Assembly: GCF_009765735.1 (NCBI RefSeq)
Contig: NZ_LMUW01000024.1
Span: forward strand, 1-50,482
DNA length: 50,482 bases
Origin: Xenophilus sp. L33
GTDB taxonomy: Bacteria > Pseudomonadota > Gammaproteobacteria > Burkholderiales > Burkholderiaceae_C
Reading direction: 5' to 3'
In this document: piece by piece, positions 6,310 through 15,534 of the stretch
How the letters are laid out: each line of letters begins with the position of its first letter
Numbering within the stretch: position 1 is the stretch's first letter
The notes under the pieces: model-generated
Database searches by the model: none
What the model saw: the letters and a program-made list of their open reading frames with translations, nothing else
Told to the model about the DNA's origin: nothing
Translations under genes and position numbers: made by a program

Positions 6310-8097
6310 CTACAGCACGTCGCTCGCGAAATCCGCCAGCCGCGAGCGCTCGCCGCGCGCCAGCGTGATGTGGCCGCCGTGCGGCCAGCCCTTGAACTTG
6401 TCGACCGCGAAGGTGAGGCCGGAGGAGCCTTCGGTGAGGTAGGGCGTGTCGATCTGCGCCAGGTTGCCCATGCAGATGATCTTGGTGCCGGGGCCGGCGC
6501 GCGTGACCAGCGTCTTCATCTGCTTGGGCGTGAGGTTCTGCGCCTCGTCGACGATCACGTACTTGTTCAGGAAGGTGCGGCCGCGCATGAAATTCATGCT
6601 CTTGATCTTGATGCGGCTGCGGATCAGCTCGTTGGTCGCGGCGCGGCCCCATTCGCCGGCACCGCCGCTGTCGCCCTTGGCGAGGAACTCGAGGTTGTCG
6701 TCGAGCGCGCCCATCCAGGGGCCCATCTTCTCTTCCTCGGTGCCGGGCAGGAAGCCGATGTCCTCGCCGACGCTGACCGTGGCGCGGGTCATGATGATCT
6801 CGGTGTAGCGGCGGTCGTCGAGCACCTGCGTCAAGCCCGAGGCCAGCGCCATCAGCGTCTTGCCGGTGCCGGCGGTGCCTGTCAGGGTGACGAAGTCGAC
6901 GTCCGGGTCCATCAGCAGGTTCATCGCGAAGTTCTGCTCGCGGTTGCGGGTGTTGACGCCCCAGACCGCGTTCTTGACCGAGCCGTAGTCCTTGAGCGTC
7001 TTGAGCACCGCGGTCTTGTCGCGGATCTCGGTCACGCGAGCGTACATGCTCGGCTCGCCCGGCGCCTCGAAGAAGACGAACTGGTTGATGTAGAGGTTCG
7101 GCACGATCGGCCCGCTGATGCGGTAGAAGGTGCTGCTGCCGCTCTGCCAGCTCTCGATGGTCTTGCTCTGGCGGGTCCAGAAGTCGCTCGGCAGGGCCAG
7201 CGAGCCGGAGTAGAGCAGGTCGCCGTCTTCGAGCGTCTTGTCGTTCTGGTAGTCGTCGGTCGCGAGGCCGAGCGCGCGGGCCTTGACCCGCATGTTGATG
7301 TCCTTGGACACCAGCACCACTTCCTGCTTCGGCCGGCCCGGCGCGTCGTTGGCGTAGAGGTCGCGCAGCGCCTGCACCACGCCCAGGATCTGGTTGTCGG
7401 CCTTGCCCTGCGGCAGGCTGGTGGGCAGCGCGTAGTCGAGCGGCTCGGTCTGGAAGAACAGCTTGCCGCCGGCACCGCGATGGCCGGTGACGTCGAGCTT
7501 CAGGCCCTTGGCGATGTCGGCGTCCTTGGCGGCGGCCAGGGCGTCCAGCGTGCGGCTGGTCTGGCGACCGTTGCGGGCGACTTCGGTCGTGCCCTTCTTG
7601 TGGCCGTCCAGTTCCTCCAGCACGATCATCGGCAGGAAGATGTCGTGCTCCTCGAACTGGAAGAGGCACATCGGGTCGTGCAGCAGCACGTTGGTGTCGA
7701 GCACGAAGAGCTTGGCCGGACCGCTCGACTTGGCGCGCTTGGGGCGCGGCGCGGCTTGCGGCTGCGGCGCGACGGCGGCGACCGGCGCCTGGGGCCGCGG
7801 CTTGGTCTCGACCTGGATCGCGGCCGGCTGCAGCGACTCGCGGGGTGCCTCCTTGGCCTGTTCCTGGGGTCGCTGCGGCGCCTTGGCCCGCGCGGCCTGC
7901 TGCGCCTCGGCGCCGCCGGCCTCGGCGGCATGCGCGTCGAACAGTTCGAGCGGCCGCGGCCCGGTGGCGAGCGCGTCGTCAGTCCTGCGCTCGGCGCCGC
8001 GGCGATTGCCCCGTCCGTGCGAGGAACGGGCGGGCGCGTCGTGGGCGTCCGGCGAGAGCAGGGAGGCACGCTTCGTGGGGGCGGGAGGCAAGGGCAT
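6310..8097 (-). CDS. PIN domain / PhoH-type ATPase fusion
   Basis: A 595-residue protein. The first ~125 residues are Pro/Ala/Gln-rich and disordered. A PIN nuclease-like domain follows (about 128-270, KLFVLDTNVLLHDP with the acidic residues D134 and later EELD), then a PhoH/SF1-like ATPase with Walker A GTAGTGKT near residue 385 and YVIVDEAQNLT as Walker B. PIN-PhoH proteins of this type couple RNA helicase activity to RNA cleavage (PhoH2/YlaK-like). The ATG at 8097 is chosen; an in-frame TTG at 8130 would add 11 residues but neither has an evident Shine-Dalgarno. It is bounded by terminator hairpins on both sides, so it is likely monocistronic. Confidence 0.9.
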   Translation of the reverse strand: MPLPPAPTKRASLLSPDAHDAPARSSHGRGNRRGAERRTDDALATGPRPLELFDAHAAEAGGAEAQQAARAKAPQRPQEQAKEAPRESLQPAAIQVETKPRPQAPVAAVAPQPQAAPRPKRAKSSGPAKLFVLDTNVLLHDPMCLFQFEEHDIFLPMIVLEELDGHKKGTTEVARNGRQTSRTLDALAAAKDADIAKGLKLDVTGHRGAGGKLFFQTEPLDYALPTSLPQGKADNQILGVVQALRDLYANDAPGRPKQEVVLVSKDINMRVKARALGLATDDYQNDKTLEDGDLLYSGSLALPSDFWTRQSKTIESWQSGSSTFYRISGPIVPNLYINQFVFFEAPGEPSMYARVTEIRDKTAVLKTLKDYGSVKNAVWGVNTRNREQNFAMNLLMDPDVDFVTLTGTAGTGKTLMALASGLTQVLDDRRYTEIIMTRATVSVGEDIGFLPGTEEEKMGPWMGALDDNLEFLAKGDSGGAGEWGRAATNELIRSRIKIKSMNFMRGRTFLNKYVIVDEAQNLTPKQMKTLVTRAGPGTKIICMGNLAQIDTPYLTEGSSGLTFAVDKFKGWPHGGHITLARGERSRLADFASDVL

Positions 8098-8140
8098 GGA
8101 TGGATTCGCTCGCAAGAATGAAGAAGCCAAAAAGCGAAAA

Positions 8141-8167
8141 AGCCGCCTGAATGCCAGGGCGGCTTTG
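8141..8167 (-). terminator. Rho-independent terminator downstream of the peroxiredoxin gene
   Basis: On the minus strand AAAGCCGCC pairs with GGCGGCTTT around a TGGCATTCA-type loop, then reads TTTTCGCTTTTT. It is 140 nt after the bcp stop and just before phoH, so it either ends the bcp transcript or sits in the phoH leader. Confidence 0.65.
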
Positions 8168-8306
8168 TTCGGTGGATGCGGTCGTGGAGCTCAACGGCAT
8201 GAGGCCATTATGCACACCGCGGATGACAACACCGCGGCACGTTGCGCCGTGCCAACGTGGCGCTGCAAATGCCGGGAATTGCCTCAAGGGGCGAAGGCCA
8301 AGGCCT

Positions 8307-8783
8307 TCAGGCCGCCTTCTTCAGCGTCTTGACGGCCTTGAGCACGTCGTCGACATGGCCCGGCACCTTGAGGCCGCGCCATTCGGCCTTGAGCACGCCG
8401 TCGGGGCCGATCAGGAAGGTGCTGCGCTCGATGCCCTTGACCTTCTTGCCGTACATGATCTTGTTCTTGACCACACCGAACATGTGGCACATCTTTTCTT
8501 CGGTGTCGGCGATCAGTTCGAAGGGCAGTTCGAGCTTGGCCTTGAATTCGTCATGCGACTTCATGTTGTCGCGCGAGACGCCGAAGACGGTGGCGCCGGC
8601 CTTGACGAAATCCTTGTACCGATCGCGGAACTGCATCGCTTCGGTGGTGCAGCCGGGCGTGTTGTCCTTCGGGTAGAAATACATGACCAGCACGTGGCCG
8701 AGATGCGAGGTGTTCGAGACCTTCAGACCGCCGGTGGCATTGGCGTCGAATTCGGGAATGGGTTTGTTGACAACGATCGCCAT
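8307..8783 (-). CDS. bcp: Thioredoxin-dependent peroxiredoxin (Bcp/PrxQ)
   Basis: A 158-residue AhpC/TSA-family peroxiredoxin that reduces hydroperoxides. The peroxidatic motif is FYPKDNTPGCTTEAM, with Cys45 as the attacking residue. In E. coli Bcp a resolving Cys follows five residues later; here that position is Met50, so the enzyme must use another Cys (Cys99 in EEKMCHMF is the obvious candidate) or act as a 1-Cys enzyme. ATG 8783 is chosen because the product then starts at the usual MAIVVNKPIPEF; the upstream extension to 8849 has no family similarity. GGAG lies about 12 nt upstream. Confidence 0.9.
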   Translation of the reverse strand: MAIVVNKPIPEFDANATGGLKVSNTSHLGHVLVMYFYPKDNTPGCTTEAMQFRDRYKDFVKAGATVFGVSRDNMKSHDEFKAKLELPFELIADTEEKMCHMFGVVKNKIMYGKKVKGIERSTFLIGPDGVLKAEWRGLKVPGHVDDVLKAVKTLKKAA

Positions 8784-8920
8784 GAAACTTGTTTTCTCCG
8801 TTTGATTCCATGTCTGCGAGCCGCCGACTTCGTCGAAGACTCGCTCCATGGAGATTGGTCGTTGCTAACTGAGGGCGAGGAGCCCGTATTGCAACCCGCG
8901 ATTTTACCCCGAAATAGCGC

Positions 8921-9307
8921 CTATTTCCCAGTCTCCGGATGTTCGATCAACAGGGCGGCGACCACGTGCCGCCCTTCGCCGGCCAGGATGTTGTAGGTGC
9001 GGCAGGCCGCGGGCGTGTCCATGGTCTCGACCCCGCAGCGCCTGGCCATCAGCGGCTGCAGCCAGGCCGGCGGCGGGAATCGGATGCGCCCGCCGCTGCC
9101 GAAGATGATCAGTTCGGCGCCGAGTTCGGCCAGTTGCGCGAAGTGTTCCGGCCCCAGGTCCTCGAAGCGGTTGCAGCGCCATTCGAAGCGCTCGCCGCGC
9201 GAGCCGACCACCACGCTCGACTCGACCCGCTCGTTGTTGATGGCGACCCAGCCGGGGCCGTGCGCAGTGAGGGTCTGGACGTCGGATTTGTCGGGCTGGA
9301 GCTTCAT
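8921..9307 (-). CDS. Mth938-like domain protein (DUF498)
   Basis: A 128-residue protein matching the Mth938/DUF498/AF0093 fold: SSVVVGSRGERFEW, ELIIFGSGGRIRFPPP and the C-terminal MDTPAACRTYNILAGEGRHVVAALL. Members are small cytoplasmic proteins, related to the mitochondrial complex I assembly factor NDUFAF3, with no settled bacterial function. It starts 65 bp from the divergent aminotransferase gene, and is followed at a distance by bcp on the same strand. Confidence 0.8.
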   Translation of the reverse strand: MKLQPDKSDVQTLTAHGPGWVAINNERVESSVVVGSRGERFEWRCNRFEDLGPEHFAQLAELGAELIIFGSGGRIRFPPPAWLQPLMARRCGVETMDTPAACRTYNILAGEGRHVVAALLIEHPETGK

Positions 9308-9372
9308 CTGGAGGGGTGGGAACTGTGGTCAAATTATAGGTTTTCCCCTGCGCAGACCCCCTTGGAGGGACT

Positions 9373-10596
9373 TTGAAACCGCTCAAGAAATCGGCCAAGC
9401 TGGCCAACGTGCTCTACGACATCCGCGGCCCGATCATGGACGCCGCCAAGCAGATGGAGGAAGAGGGCCAGAAGATCATCAAGCTGAACATCGGCAACCT
9501 GGCGGTGTTCGGCTTCGACGCACCCGAAGAGGTTCAGCAGGACATGATCCGCAACCTGCCGGCCTCGTCGGGCTACTCGGACAGCAAGGGCATCTTCGCG
9601 GCGCGCAAGGCGGTCATGCACGAGACCCAAAAGCAGGGCATCGCCGGCGTCACGCTCGACGACATCTACCTCGGCAACGGCGCCAGCGAACTGATCGCCA
9701 TGGCCACCAATGCGCTGCTCAACGACGGCGACGAGCTGCTGGTGCCGACGCCCGACTATCCGCTGTGGACCGCGGTCACGAGCCTCTCGGGCGGCCGGCC
9801 GGTGCACTACCTGTGCGACGAGGCCGACGGCTGGATGCCGAGCCTGGAAGACATCCGCGCCAAGATCACGCCGCGCACCAAGGGCATCGTGGTCATCAAC
9901 CCGAACAACCCGACCGGCGCGCTCTACTCCGATGCGCTGCTTAGGAGCATCGTCGAGATTGCGCGCGAGCACGGCCTGGTGATCCTGGCCGACGAGGTCT
10001 ACGACAAGGTGCTCTTCGACGACGTGAAGCACACCGCGATCGCCAGCCTGTCGAAGGACGTTCTGACGCTGACCTTCAATTCGCTGTCCAAGAGCTACCG
10101 CTCCTGCGGCTACCGCGCCGGCTGGCTGGTGGTGTCGGGCGACAAGAACCGCGCGGCCGACTACATCGAGGGCCTCAACATGCTCTCGAACATGCGCCTG
10201 TGCGCCAACGTGCCGGGCCAGTGGGCGATCCAGACGGCGCTCGGCGGCTACCAGAGCATCAACGACCTGGTGGCGCCCGGCGGGCGCCTGCGCCGCCAGC
10301 GCGACCTGGCCTACGAGCTGATCACCGCCATTCCTGGCGTGAGTTGCGTCAAGCCGCACGCCGCGCTCTACATGTTCCCGAAGCTCGACCCGAAGGTCTA
10401 TCCGATCGAGGACGACCGGCAGTTCTTCCTCGAGCTGCTCAAGGAGACCAAGGTGATGCTGGTGCAGGGCACCGGCTTCAACTGGCCGACGCCGGACCAT
10501 TTCCGGATCGTGTTCCTGCCCCACGAGGAAGACCTGCGCGAGGCGGTCGCGCGCATCGCCGCCTTCCTCGAGCGCTACCGGACCCGGGTCGGCTGA
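9373..10596 (+). CDS. alaA: Alanine-type pyridoxal-phosphate aminotransferase (AlaA-like)
   Basis: A 407-residue fold-type I aminotransferase that makes alanine from pyruvate and glutamate in the AlaA group. Visible are the cofactor-binding region YLGNGASELI, the NPNNPTG motif (176-182), ADEVYDKVLFD, and the Schiff-base lysine K240 in SLSKSYR. The start is TTG at 9373, supported by GGAGGG 4-9 nt upstream and a family-typical N-terminus (KKSAKLANVLYDIRGP). It is directly upstream of hom and thrC and probably co-transcribed, an order common in Burkholderiales where the gene is sometimes only called aminotransferase. Confidence 0.9.
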   Translation: MKPLKKSAKLANVLYDIRGPIMDAAKQMEEEGQKIIKLNIGNLAVFGFDAPEEVQQDMIRNLPASSGYSDSKGIFAARKAVMHETQKQGIAGVTLDDIYLGNGASELIAMATNALLNDGDELLVPTPDYPLWTAVTSLSGGRPVHYLCDEADGWMPSLEDIRAKITPRTKGIVVINPNNPTGALYSDALLRSIVEIAREHGLVILADEVYDKVLFDDVKHTAIASLSKDVLTLTFNSLSKSYRSCGYRAGWLVVSGDKNRAADYIEGLNMLSNMRLCANVPGQWAIQTALGGYQSINDLVAPGGRLRRQRDLAYELITAIPGVSCVKPHAALYMFPKLDPKVYPIEDDRQFFLELLKETKVMLVQGTGFNWPTPDHFRIVFLPHEEDLREAVARIAAFLERYRTRVG

Positions 10597-10623
10597 CCCA
10601 CTTTGCTGCAGAAGACGAATCGA

Positions 10624-11946
10624 ATGAAACCCATCCAAGTAGGCCTGCTCGGCATCGGCACGGTCGGCGGCGGCACCTTCAAGGTGCTCCAGCGCAACCA
10701 GGAAGAAATCAAGCGCCGCGCCGGCCGCGGCATCGAGATCACGATGGTCGCCGACCTCGACACCGAGCGCGCGCGCGGCGTGGTCGGCGAAGGCGTGCAG
10801 GTGGTCGGCGATGCCCGCGCGGTGATCGCCAACCCCGACATCGACATCGTGGTCGAGCTGATCGGCGGCTACGGCATTGCCAAGGCGCTGGTGCTGGAGG
10901 CGATCGCCGCCGGCAAGCACGTGGTGACCGCCAACAAGGCGCTGCTGGCGGTGCACGGCACCGAGATCTTCGCGGCGGCCCACGCCAAGGGCGTGATGGT
11001 GGCCTTCGAGGCCGCGGTGGCCGGCGGCATCCCGATCATCAAGGCGCTGCGCGAAGGCCTCACCGCCAATTCGATCCAGTGGATCGCCGGCATCATCAAC
11101 GGCACCACCAACTTCATCCTGTCCGAGATGCGCGACAAGGGCCTGGACTTCGCCACCGTGCTGAAGGAAGCGCAGCGCCTGGGCTACGCCGAGGCCGATC
11201 CGACCTTCGACATCGAGGGCGTCGACGCCGCGCACAAGGTCACGCTCATGAGCGCGATCGCCTTCGGCATCCCGGTGCAGTTCGACAAGGCCCACGTCGA
11301 AGGCATCACCAAGCTGGCGGCGCAGGACATCAAGTACGCCGAGCAGCTCGGCTACCGCATCAAGCTCCTGGGCGTGACCAAGCGCAAGCCCGGCGGCATC
11401 GAGCTGCGGGTGCATCCGTCGCTGGTGCCGTCCAAGCGCCTGCTGGCCAACGTCGAAGGCGCGATGAACGCGGTGGTGGTGCATGGCGACGCGGTCGGCA
11501 CCACGCTCTACTACGGCAAGGGCGCGGGCAGCGAGCCGACCGCCAGCGCGGTGATCGCCGACCTGGTCGACATCGCGCGGCTGCACACCGCCGACGCGGC
11601 GCACCGGGTGCCGCACCTGGCCTTCCATCCGGACGCGATGAGCGACCTCAAGGTGCTGCCGATGGCCGAGGTCGTGACCAGCTACTACCTGCGCCTGCGG
11701 GTGGCCGACGAGGCCGGCGTGCTGGCCCGCGTGACCGGTCTCCTGGCCGGTGCCGGCATCAGCATCGACGCGGTGCTGCAGCGCGAGGCGGACGAGGTCG
11801 GCGGCGAAGGCTCGACCCAGACCGACCTCATCATCCTCACGCACGACACCCGCGAAGGCACGCTCGACGACGCCCTGGCGCAGCTGCAGGCCCTGCCCAG
11901 CGTGCTGGCGCCGATCGTGCGCATCCGCAAGGAAGAGCTCGCCTGA
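10624..11946 (+). CDS. hom: Homoserine dehydrogenase
   Basis: A 440-residue enzyme reducing aspartate semialdehyde to homoserine in the Met/Thr branch. It has the NAD(P)-binding GLLGIGTVGGGTF, the substrate region AVAGGIPIIKALREG and INGTTNFIL, the catalytic-region AEADPTFDIEGVDAAHK, and a C-terminal ACT domain (SYYLRLRVADEAGVLARVTGLL) which normally senses threonine. Full length. The ATG at 10624 starts 27 nt after alaA; no strong ribosome site is visible. It is followed by a small membrane protein gene and thrC. Confidence 0.97.
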   Translation: MKPIQVGLLGIGTVGGGTFKVLQRNQEEIKRRAGRGIEITMVADLDTERARGVVGEGVQVVGDARAVIANPDIDIVVELIGGYGIAKALVLEAIAAGKHVVTANKALLAVHGTEIFAAAHAKGVMVAFEAAVAGGIPIIKALREGLTANSIQWIAGIINGTTNFILSEMRDKGLDFATVLKEAQRLGYAEADPTFDIEGVDAAHKVTLMSAIAFGIPVQFDKAHVEGITKLAAQDIKYAEQLGYRIKLLGVTKRKPGGIELRVHPSLVPSKRLLANVEGAMNAVVVHGDAVGTTLYYGKGAGSEPTASAVIADLVDIARLHTADAAHRVPHLAFHPDAMSDLKVLPMAEVVTSYYLRLRVADEAGVLARVTGLLAGAGISIDAVLQREADEVGGEGSTQTDLIILTHDTREGTLDDALAQLQALPSVLAPIVRIRKEELA

Positions 11947-11964
11947 GCGCCATGGTGACGCGCC

Positions 11965-12279
11965 ATGCCCACGCTCGTCGCCTCGCTGACCCTGGTCGCG
12001 CTGCTGCGGCTGGCGAACGTCGAGATGCCGCGCTGGCACCTGGCCTTCGGCTTCGCGCTGCTGGTGGGCCTGGCGCTGCTGGGCTCGATCGGGCGGGTGC
12101 AGCTGCTGCTCAATGCGGGCGGCAGCTTCCTGGCCTCGTGGGCCTACTTCCTGGCGCTCGACCACACCGACAACTACGACCATCGCGCGCTGCACTACCT
12201 GATCCTGGTCGTCGGCATGGCGGTGCTGATCGGCTCCAGGTTCTGGCTCGACGTGCGCGAGTACGGCATCGGCCTGTGA
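11965..12279 (+). CDS. Small membrane protein of unknown function between hom and thrC
   Basis: A 104-residue, strongly hydrophobic protein with about three or four predicted transmembrane segments (residues 2-16, 24-42, 47-65 and 78-94). It starts 18 nt after hom and ends about 30 nt before thrC, and the whole run appears to be one operon. I do not recognise the family. Its codon use is that of a real gene (strong third-position GC) and no overlapping alternative is better. A role in the threonine branch is suggested only by position. Confidence 0.65.
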   Translation: MPTLVASLTLVALLRLANVEMPRWHLAFGFALLVGLALLGSIGRVQLLLNAGGSFLASWAYFLALDHTDNYDHRALHYLILVVGMAVLIGSRFWLDVREYGIGL

Positions 12280-12310
12280 GCATTCCCGTCTCGCTTCTCC
12301 GGACTCCCAA

Positions 12311-13726
12311 GTGAACTACCTCAGCACCCGCGGCCATCCCGACCGGCGCCGTTTCTGCGACATCCTGCTCGAGGGCCTGGCGCCCGATGGCGGCCTCTAC
12401 CTGCCCGAGCGCTATCCGCAGGTCGATGCCGCCACCCTGGCGCGCTGGCGCGAGCTGCCGTACGCGGCGCTCGCCTTCGAGATCCTCTCGCTCTACATCG
12501 ACGACATCCCGCCGGCCGACCTGAAGGCCCTCTGCGAGCGCACCTACACCGCCGAGGTCTTCGGCAGCGCCGAGATCGTGCCGCTGCGCGAGCTGGAAGA
12601 CGGCCTCTACCTCGAAGGCCTGTCGAACGGCCCGACCCTGGCCTTCAAGGACATGGCGATGCAGCTGCTCGGCAACCTGTTCGAGTACGAACTCGGGCGG
12701 CGCGGCGAGGAGCTCAACATCCTCGGCGCGACCAGCGGCGACACCGGCAGCGCCGCCGAATACGCGATGCGCGGCAAGCAGGGCGTGCGCGTCTTCATGA
12801 CCTCGCCCGACGGCCGCATGAGCCCGTTCCAGCAGGCCCAGATGTTCAGCCTGCAGGACCCGAACATCCACAACATCGCGATCGCCGGCGTCTTCGACGA
12901 CTGCCAGGACATCGTCAAAGCGGTGTCCAACGACCTGGCCTTCAAGCGCAAGTACAGGATCGGCACTGTCAACTCGATCAACTGGGCGCGGCTGCTGGCG
13001 CAGGTCGTCTACTACTTCGCCGGCTACTTCCAGGCGACGGCGAGCGACGACAAGCAGGTCAGCTTCGCCGTGCCCTCCGGCAACTTCGGCAACGTCTGCG
13101 CCGGCCACGTGGCCCGCATGATGGGCCTGCCGATCCGCACCCTGGTGGTCGCCACCAACGAGAACGACGTGCTCGACGAGTTCTTCCGCACCGGCGTCTA
13201 CCGGGTGCGCTCGGCCGCCGACACGCACGAGACCTCGAGCCCGTCGATGGACATCTCCAAGGCGAGCAACTTCGAGCGCTTCGTGTTCGACCTGGTCGGC
13301 CGCGACGGCGCCAAGACCCGCGCGCTGTTCGAAGGCGCGATCGGCCGCGACGGCCGCTTCGACCTGAGCGACGATGCGTGCTTTGCCGACGCCGCCACGC
13401 GCTTCGGCTTCGCCAGCAGCCGCAGCGCCCATGCCGACCGGCTCGCCACCATCCGCGACACCGACCGCCGCTTCGCGGTGCTGATCGACACCCACACGGC
13501 CGACGGCCTCAAGGCGGCGCGCGAGCACCTGGCCCCCGGCGTGCCGATGATCGTCCTGGAGACCGCCTTGCCGATCAAGTTCGCCGAGACCATCGTCGAG
13601 GCGCTCGGCCATCCGCCGGAGCGTCCGGCGCGCTTCGAGGGCATCGAGGCGCTGCCCAAGCGGGTGGTCAAGCTGCCCGCCGATGCCGAGGCCGTGAAGG
13701 CCTACATCGCGCAGAACTGCGACTGA
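12311..13726 (+). CDS. thrC: Threonine synthase
   Basis: A 471-residue PLP enzyme turning O-phosphohomoserine into threonine. N-terminal MNYLSTRGHPDRRRFCDILLEGLAPDGGLYLP is the family signature; the PLP lysine is K113 in GPTLAFKDMAM; LGATSGDTGSAAEYAMRGK and the phosphate-binding VPSGNFGNVCAG loop are present. Start is GTG at 12311. With hom upstream this completes the homoserine-to-threonine end of the pathway except for homoserine kinase, which is not in the window. Confidence 0.96.
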   Translation: MNYLSTRGHPDRRRFCDILLEGLAPDGGLYLPERYPQVDAATLARWRELPYAALAFEILSLYIDDIPPADLKALCERTYTAEVFGSAEIVPLRELEDGLYLEGLSNGPTLAFKDMAMQLLGNLFEYELGRRGEELNILGATSGDTGSAAEYAMRGKQGVRVFMTSPDGRMSPFQQAQMFSLQDPNIHNIAIAGVFDDCQDIVKAVSNDLAFKRKYRIGTVNSINWARLLAQVVYYFAGYFQATASDDKQVSFAVPSGNFGNVCAGHVARMMGLPIRTLVVATNENDVLDEFFRTGVYRVRSAADTHETSSPSMDISKASNFERFVFDLVGRDGAKTRALFEGAIGRDGRFDLSDDACFADAATRFGFASSRSAHADRLATIRDTDRRFAVLIDTHTADGLKAAREHLAPGVPMIVLETALPIKFAETIVEALGHPPERPARFEGIEALPKRVVKLPADAEAVKAYIAQNCD

Positions 13727-13743
13727 GGCGTCCGGATCCGCGC

Positions 13744-14289
13744 ATGAAAGTCATCGGCCTCGCCGGCTTTTCGGGAGCAGGCAAGACGACGCTGGCCGAG
13801 CGGCTCATCCCGGTACTCAAGCGCCACGGCCAACGCGTGTCGGTGGTCAAGCATGCGCACCACAAGTTCGACGTCGACCATCCGGGCAAGGACACCTGGC
13901 GCCATCGCGAGGCCGGTGCCTTCGAGGTGGTGGCCGCGTCCGACCGGCGGCTGGCGCTGATGCGCGAATTCGAGGAGCCGACGCAGCTCGGCGTGCACGC
14001 GCTGATCGCCGAGCTCGACCCGCGGGTCGACTGGGTGCTGGTCGAGGGCTTCAAGCACGGCGACCTGCCCAAGCTCGAGGTCTGGCGGCAGCCGGCGGCG
14101 GGCGAGCCGGTCCGCGCGGTCGGCTACGGCGACGATCCCTTCGTGATGGCGGTGGCGACCGACGATCCCGCGCGCCTGCCGGTGGCCACCGCGCTGCCGG
14201 TGTTCGACCTCGACGACGCCGATGGCATCGGCGCCTGGCTGCTGCAGCATCAGGGCCGTTTCGACTACAAGGTGAAGCACCATGGCTAA
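13744..14289 (+). CDS. mobB: Molybdopterin-guanine dinucleotide biosynthesis protein B
   Basis: A 181-residue P-loop GTP-binding protein with Walker A GFSGAGKTTLAE at residues 8-19, KHAHHKFDVDHPGKDTWRHREAGA and VLVEGFKHGDLPKLEV. MobB assists MobA in attaching GMP to molybdopterin. The ATG at 13744 is 17 nt after thrC. Its stop overlaps the start of moeA (ATGGCTAA), so the two are translationally coupled. Confidence 0.93.
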   Translation: MKVIGLAGFSGAGKTTLAERLIPVLKRHGQRVSVVKHAHHKFDVDHPGKDTWRHREAGAFEVVAASDRRLALMREFEEPTQLGVHALIAELDPRVDWVLVEGFKHGDLPKLEVWRQPAAGEPVRAVGYGDDPFVMAVATDDPARLPVATALPVFDLDDADGIGAWLLQHQGRFDYKVKHHG

Positions 14290-15529
14290 TCCCTCCGCCC
14301 GTCCTCCCCTCATGCCGCTCGACGAGGCGGTGGCCCGCATGCTCGAGCTGGCGACGCCTCGCGTCGGCACCGAGCGCGTGCCGACCTTCGAGGCCGACGG
14401 CCGGGTGCTGGCGCAGGACGTGGTGTCGGCCTTGACCGTGCCGCCGCGCGACAACAGCTCGATGGACGGCTACGCGGTGCGCAGCGCCGATTGCCGCGAG
14501 CCGGGCGCCTTGCTGAAGGTGGCGCAGCGGATCCCGGCCGGCAGCGTCGGCGGCCCGCTGCAGGCCGGCACCGCGGCGCGCATCTTCACCGGCGCGCAGA
14601 TCCCCGAAGGCGCCGACGCGGTCGTGATGCAGGAGGACACGGCTGCGGTGCCGGAGGAGGGCGGCCTCGGCAGCGTGCGCATCGAGACGCCGCCGGCCGT
14701 CGGCCAGTGGATCCGCCGCGCCGGCGAGGACGTCGCGGGCGGCGACGTGGTGCTCAAGCGCGGCGAGCGGCTGACGCCGGCGGCGCTCGGCCTGGCGGCC
14801 AGCGTCGGCCTCGACCGGCTGGAGGTCGCCAGGCGGCCGCGCGTGGTGCTGCTGTCGACCGGCGACGAACTGGTCATGCCCGGCGAAGTGGCGCCCGAGG
14901 CGATGAAGCCCGGCTCGATCTACAACTCCAACCGCTTCTTCATGCGGGCGCTGCTGCTGCGGCTGGGCTGCGAGGTCGACGACCTCGGCATCGTGCCCGA
15001 CCGGCGCGAGGCCACGATCGAGGCGCTGCGCTCGGCGGCGATCGGGCACGACCTGATCATCACCACCGGCGGCGTCTCGGTCGGCGAGGAAGACCACATC
15101 AAGTCGGCGATCCAGCACCTGGGCCACCTCGACCTCTGGTCGCTGGCGATGAAGCCGGGCAAGCCCTTCGCCTACGGCCGCATCGGCGACACCCACCTGA
15201 CCGGCCTGCCGGGCAATCCGGTGTCGAGCTTCATGACCTTCCTGCTGCTGGTGCGGCCCTTCCTGCTGACCCTGCAGGGCGCGAACCGCGTCGCGCCCGA
15301 GCCGGTCGAGATGCGCGCCGACTTCGACTGGCCGCGCCCCGACCGGCGGCGCGAATTCCTGCGCGCCCGGCGCAACGCCGAGGGCGGCCTGGACCTTTTC
15401 GCCAACCAGAGCTCCGGCGTGCTGACCTCGATGGTCTGGGGCGACGGCGTGGTCGACACGCCGCCCGGCCAGCCGATCCGGCGCGGCGAGACGGTGCGCT
15501 TCATTCCTTTCGCCTCGCTGCTGGGCTGA
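14282..15529 (+). CDS. moeA: Molybdopterin molybdenumtransferase MoeA
   Basis: A 415-residue enzyme that inserts molybdate into adenylylated molybdopterin. Characteristic motifs are PPRDNSSMDGYAVR, FTGAQIPEGADAVV, WIRRAGEDV, LLSTGDELV, TTGGVSVGEEDH and GLPGNPVSS, in domain order II-I-III-IV. Normal length. It overlaps mobB at its start and is followed 5 nt after its stop by moaD, forming mobB-moeA-moaD. Confidence 0.96.
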   Translation: MANPSARPPLMPLDEAVARMLELATPRVGTERVPTFEADGRVLAQDVVSALTVPPRDNSSMDGYAVRSADCREPGALLKVAQRIPAGSVGGPLQAGTAARIFTGAQIPEGADAVVMQEDTAAVPEEGGLGSVRIETPPAVGQWIRRAGEDVAGGDVVLKRGERLTPAALGLAASVGLDRLEVARRPRVVLLSTGDELVMPGEVAPEAMKPGSIYNSNRFFMRALLLRLGCEVDDLGIVPDRREATIEALRSAAIGHDLIITTGGVSVGEEDHIKSAIQHLGHLDLWSLAMKPGKPFAYGRIGDTHLTGLPGNPVSSFMTFLLLVRPFLLTLQGANRVAPEPVEMRADFDWPRPDRRREFLRARRNAEGGLDLFANQSSGVLTSMVWGDGVVDTPPGQPIRRGETVRFIPFASLLG

Positions 15530-15534
15530 GCGAC

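Noticed and set aside
9334..12195. 953-residue minus-strand open frame
   Set aside because: It is antisense to alaA and hom, which have clear family motifs. Its Arg/His/Asp/Gly-rich composition is the usual shadow of GC-rich coding DNA.
10200..12314. 704-residue plus-strand open frame
   Set aside because: An out-of-frame shadow of alaA/hom with an Arg/Ala/Pro-rich product and no motifs.
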